The position numbers were made by a program, and so were the translations under genes. Source: an uncultured Sphaerochaeta sp. (GTDB lineage Bacteria; Spirochaetota; Spirochaetia; Sphaerochaetales; Sphaerochaetaceae). From it: a DNA stretch of 64,000 bases. Positions within the stretch are counted from its first letter, which is position 1; each line of letters starts with the position of its first letter. The stretch is from the NCBI RefSeq assembly GCF_963666015.1, contig NZ_OY762555.1, positions 3,286,001-3,350,000 of the forward strand, in the 5' to 3' direction. This document shows positions 61,017 through 64,000 of this stretch, piece by piece. The notes under the pieces are model-generated. The model was given only the letters and a program-made list of their open reading frames with translations. It did no database searches and was not told where the DNA came from.

Positions 61017-61820
61017 TTATTTCCCCTGATTGGCCGCTTTTGCCTCAAGCACTTTTGACTTCTCACTCGATGCCTCGACAGCACGCATGACCAAGCCCTC
61101 AAATCCTCCCTGGGCGAGTGCTTTCATACCCTCAATGGTGGTTCCCCCAGCAGAGCAGACCCGTGAGGCAAGGTCCACTGGATTTGCCTTCGTAGCGTCG
61201 ATCAAGGAGGTGGCACTCTTCATGGTGTCACTTGCTATCTTCAATGCTTCTGGATAGGCGATCCCTTGCGCTACTCCCCCCATTGCAAGTCCATGCAGGA
61301 ACGAGAATACATAGGCGATGGCTGAGCCGCTGATCCCAATAAAGGCAGAGAACTGGGACTCTGGTAGAAGGAAGGCAGAGCCAAAGGAGGATGCAACATG
61401 GAGGGAGTCTTCACGTAGGGAAGAGGAACAACCCTCAGCTGGAGCTACAGCAGTAACAGCTGATTTGTATTGTGCTGCAATGTTTGGCATGAACCGTACT
61501 ATCTCATCAGTGGCGAGTTGCTCGGCTAGTACCGAGAGAGGAATGCCTGCCGCAATGGAAATCCATCGCTTCTTGTCACTACCCAATGCTCTCAGCTCAG
61601 GATAAAGTGTAGAGAGAATCTGGGGTTTTACTGCAATGAGTATGGTTCTGCATTCACCCATCAGGGCTTCGAGAGATTCTGCCACTGAAAGGGTTTTCGT
61701 GCTTGCCGCGAGCTGCTTGGCTTTCTGCTCATCATTGTCATATACCAAGACTTCCATTTGCAGGCTTCCTGCGATTGCTCCACCCATGTTTCCACATCCA
61801 ATGATGCCGATACTATCCAT
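61017..61820 (-). CDS. proC: Pyrroline-5-carboxylate reductase
   Basis: 267 aa from the ATG at 61820 (GGGAGGCCTGAGC upstream). Final step of proline synthesis. NADPH motif GIIGCGNMGGAIAGSL, PKQ-type VKPQILST (about 72), and the C-terminal VCSAGGTTIEGMKALAQGGF (about 218-237) are diagnostic. Separate from proA-proB. It follows trmL by 2 bp. Confidence 0.95.
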   Translation of the reverse strand: MDSIGIIGCGNMGGAIAGSLQMEVLVYDNDEQKAKQLAASTKTLSVAESLEALMGECRTILIAVKPQILSTLYPELRALGSDKKRWISIAAGIPLSVLAEQLATDEIVRFMPNIAAQYKSAVTAVAPAEGCSSSLREDSLHVASSFGSAFLLPESQFSAFIGISGSAIAYVFSFLHGLAMGGVAQGIAYPEALKIASDTMKSATSLIDATKANPVDLASRVCSAGGTTIEGMKALAQGGFEGLVMRAVEASSEKSKVLEAKAANQGK

Positions 61821-61822
61821 GC

Positions 61823-62323
61823 TCAGGCCTCCCATGTAAGTCTATGTAACATTCCTGTCCCTTGTAGGAAGGGAAAGGATTGCTGTCGTAGGTATTCATA
61901 TGCTGCAATTGCTACGCTGTTAGAGAGATTCAGGCTTCGTGCTTCTTCCCTCATAGGGATTCTCACACAACGTTGTTTGTTTTTGACAAGAAGCGATTCG
62001 CTGATACCCGCACTCTCCTTGCCGAAGACAAGATAGGTCTCTTCAGGGTAGGTGACCTCACAATAGGTTCGAGGAGCTTTTGTGGTGAAGTAGTACAACG
62101 GTTTTTCTTGGTGTGTTGTCAAGAAAACTTCAATGCTAGGGTGTTCAACCATCGTAAGCAACGGCCAATAATCCAACCCGGCACGTTTGAGATATTTCTC
62201 CTCCAGGCTGAATCCAAGAGGATGTACCAAGTGCAAGGTTGCACCAACTGCTGCACATGTCCGTGCAATATTTCCGGTATTTTGTGGTATCTCTGGCTCA
62301 AACAGGACAATATGCAGTGCCAT
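61823..62323 (-). CDS. trmL: tRNA (cytidine(34)-2'-O)-methyltransferase, TrmL-like
   Basis: 166 aa, SPOUT/TrmH-family knot. MALHIVLFEPEIPQNTGNIA, HLVHPLGFSLEEKYLKRAGL, YLVFGKESAGISESLL and RIPMREEARSLNLSNSVAIA (about 131-150) are the three SPOUT motifs. Methylates the wobble ribose of tRNA-Leu and others in E. coli. Stop is 2 bp before proC. Confidence 0.93.
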   Translation of the reverse strand: MALHIVLFEPEIPQNTGNIARTCAAVGATLHLVHPLGFSLEEKYLKRAGLDYWPLLTMVEHPSIEVFLTTHQEKPLYYFTTKAPRTYCEVTYPEETYLVFGKESAGISESLLVKNKQRCVRIPMREEARSLNLSNSVAIAAYEYLRQQSFPFLQGTGMLHRLTWEA

Positions 62324-62458
62324 GCTCCTCTCCCTTACACGGCAAATCTATCATTTGCGGGGAATCAACACAAGGTGGTGGAACTTATGCATGAGCGAAT
62401 AACCAATCTTGTAAAGCGGAACGCTTTGCTTTAGACTGGCTCAGGATTGGAGGGGTAT

Positions 62459-63289
62459 ATGTTTCAGGAAGGTTTGAAGTCATTGCTATTGGGGATTGTG
62501 CAGGGGATTACCGAATGGCTTCCTATCAGTTCAACAGGACATTTATTACTGTTGGATGAAGTGATCCATCTCAGTTTGGGCGAGGAAGCAAGAGAACTCT
62601 TCTTTGTCATCATTCAACTTGCATCGATACTTGCCGTGATTATCTTGTACTTCTCTACGTTGAACCCCTTCACCAAGATTAAGGATACCAAGCAGAAGAC
62701 TGCGACATATATTCTCTGGTTGAAAGTGATCATTGCAACAATTCCAGCTGGAGTGATAGGGATTTTGATTGATGATCTGATGGACACCTACCTTTATCGG
62801 TGGGAAGTGGTTGCCTTTACACTCCTTGCCTACGGCTTGCTTTATATTGTACTGGAGAAGGGGAAGTGGGGCAAAAGGGATCACCGTGTAAAGGAGCTTT
62901 CCGAAATTACCTACCGTGATGCCTTATCCCTTGGGCTCTTCCAGATGCTTGCCCTGATTCCAGGAACCAGCAGAAGTGGTTCCACCATACTTGGTGGGAT
63001 CATCATTGGATTGGAACGGTCGGTGGCAGCAAAATTCTCTTTTTTTATGGCAATACCGGTCATGGCAGGAGCTTCTCTCTTGAAATTGATCAAACTGGGA
63101 TTCAGCTACAGCACAGAGGAATATTTCTTGATAGGCATCGCTTTTATTGCCTCCTTCTTGGTTTCCCTGCTTTGTATCAAGGCATTGGTTGCTTATGTCC
63201 GTCGTCATGACTTCTCTGCTTTTGGCTATTACCGTGTTGTTCTTGCTGTGCTGGTAACAGTCTATTTCCTTACTTGGGGGGCTGCTTGA
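62459..63289 (+). CDS. uppP: Undecaprenyl-diphosphatase (BacA/UppP)
   Basis: 276 aa from the ATG at 62459 (GGAGGGGTAT upstream); a TTG four codons earlier overlaps this site. Integral membrane protein recycling undecaprenyl pyrophosphate for cell-wall synthesis. GIVQGITEWLPISSTGHLLL (about 13-32, the E(Q)E-type active-site loop) and LIPGTSRSGSTILGGIIIGL are the two conserved motifs; about eight membrane helices. Confidence 0.96.
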   Translation: MFQEGLKSLLLGIVQGITEWLPISSTGHLLLLDEVIHLSLGEEARELFFVIIQLASILAVIILYFSTLNPFTKIKDTKQKTATYILWLKVIIATIPAGVIGILIDDLMDTYLYRWEVVAFTLLAYGLLYIVLEKGKWGKRDHRVKELSEITYRDALSLGLFQMLALIPGTSRSGSTILGGIIIGLERSVAAKFSFFMAIPVMAGASLLKLIKLGFSYSTEEYFLIGIAFIASFLVSLLCIKALVAYVRRHDFSAFGYYRVVLAVLVTVYFLTWGAA

Positions 63290-63290
63290 T

Positions 63291-64000
63291 ATGGCTCTTT
63301 TAGTGGTCATCTATCTTGCCTTCATCAGCCTCGGTCTGCCTGATGGCGTATTGGGCAGTATCTGGCCGGTCATGCAACAATCACTCGAACTTCCGTTTTG
63401 GAGTGCTGGACTTATTGGGGCAACATCCTCCATCGGCACGGTTGTCTCAGCTCTTCTAAGTTATAGGATGACCAGTCGATTTGGGACGGGAAAAGTGACC
63501 CTTGTCAGTGTAACGATGACAGCAGTTGCTCTCTTGGGATTCTCCTTTGCCTCATCGCTTCCTATGCTCATGCTGTGGGCAGTTCCCCTTGGCTTGGGTG
63601 CTGGTTCAGTTGACTCAGCTCTCAACAACTATGTTGCACTGCACTACGAGGCGCGACATATGAACTGGTTGCACTCATTTTGGGGCTTGGGAGCAAGTGC
63701 AGGCCCTGCAGTCATGGGTCTTGCCCTCTCCTTGCAGCTAGGATATCGCAGCGGGTATCGGATACTCACCCTGATGCAAACCATTCTGGTCTTTGCCTTG
63801 ATAGCTTCTCTATCCCTCTGGGTAGATCCCAAGGGGAAAAAGGAAGGGGAACACCACACAGTTCATCAGAAGGGATCTCTTCGTCATAAGGCGCTTCCCT
63901 TTGCCTTGCTCTCTTTCTTCTTCTACTGTGCACTGGAAATTTCCACAGGACTTTGGGCGGTTAGTTATCTGGTTCAGGTGAAGCAGTTGCTTCCCTCCGA
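63291..64000 (+). CDS. MFS transporter, C-terminus cut by window edge
   Basis: About 236 aa are present, starting 1 bp after the uppP stop. Hydrophobic from the start (MALLVVIYLAFISLGLPDGV), with about seven membrane helices visible, the MFS loop 2-3 motif RMTSRFGTGKV, and HSFWGLGASAGPAVMG. Resembles the sugar-efflux or fucose-permease-like group (FucP/SetA type), but substrate is unclear. Confidence 0.8.
   Translation, partial: MALLVVIYLAFISLGLPDGVLGSIWPVMQQSLELPFWSAGLIGATSSIGTVVSALLSYRMTSRFGTGKVTLVSVTMTAVALLGFSFASSLPMLMLWAVPLGLGAGSVDSALNNYVALHYEARHMNWLHSFWGLGASAGPAVMGLALSLQLGYRSGYRILTLMQTILVFALIASLSLWVDPKGKKEGEHHTVHQKGSLRHKALPFALLSFFFYCALEISTGLWAVSYLVQVKQLLPS

Overview
The window reads as chromosomal DNA of an anaerobic, fermentative bacterium. 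Gene content and sequence style (TsaB/TsaE, GlgA/GlgC, class II aldolase, an intact proline pathway, a complete YgfK/SsnA/YgeY/XdhD/YgeW purine set, a type I-C CRISPR system, moderate GC) suggest a spirochaete of the Sphaerochaeta type. That assignment is inference from gene content, not from a marker-gene tree.

Layout. 1-16.8 kb is ordinary housekeeping DNA, mostly on the minus strand: a truncated FGGY sugar kinase, the glycogen operon glgA-glgC, trxB-tsaB-tsaE-TPR, a 6S RNA gene (ssrS, no ORF), infC-rpmI-rplT plus a coiled-coil gene, class II fba, an anchored protein of unknown function, tatD, a flavodoxin with a CrtISO-like flavoprotein fused to a degenerate Fe-S domain, a lipoprotein and an N-acyltransferase-like protein. 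16.8-28.1 kb is a visibly AT-richer CRISPR-Cas island of type I-C: cas3-cas5c-cas8c(cas11c)-cas7, a strong intercistronic hairpin, cas4-cas1-cas2, then a leader and an array of 47 repeat units (46 spacers), the last two degenerate. A tRNA-Leu(UAA) gene lies just beyond.

28.2-53.5 kb is dominated by purine catabolism. Two PLP-dependent enzymes (threonine synthase and a fold-type-II lyase-like protein) are divergent from a plus-strand run ygfK-ssnA-ygeY-(8-oxoguanine deaminase-like)-ygfM-xdhD-ygeW. This matches the anaerobic urate/purine degradation cluster of enterobacteria and gut anaerobes, but without ygeX and hyuA; the PLP pair may take the ygeX role. Further on come a guanine/hypoxanthine-type permease, adenine deaminase (ade) and a FecCD-type ABC importer. 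A 16-bp tandem element, two GTTGC half-sites exactly 10 bp apart, occurs upstream of ygfK, ygeW, ade and the ABC importer, and I found it nowhere else in the window by eye. It may mark an undescribed regulon linking purine breakdown with an importer that could carry molybdate.

53.5-64 kb is housekeeping again: proA-proB, a glycosyltransferase-like protein, a cell-wall amidase, a GyrI-like protein, pncB, serS, proC, trmL, uppP and a truncated MFS transporter.

Several unlinked genes (glgA, the 10993 gene, tatD, the flavodoxin, the 16834 gene) have a -10-like box only 6-7 nt before the start codon and no Shine-Dalgarno site, suggesting leaderless mRNAs. Four convergent gene pairs overlap at their 3' ends by 6-11 bp.
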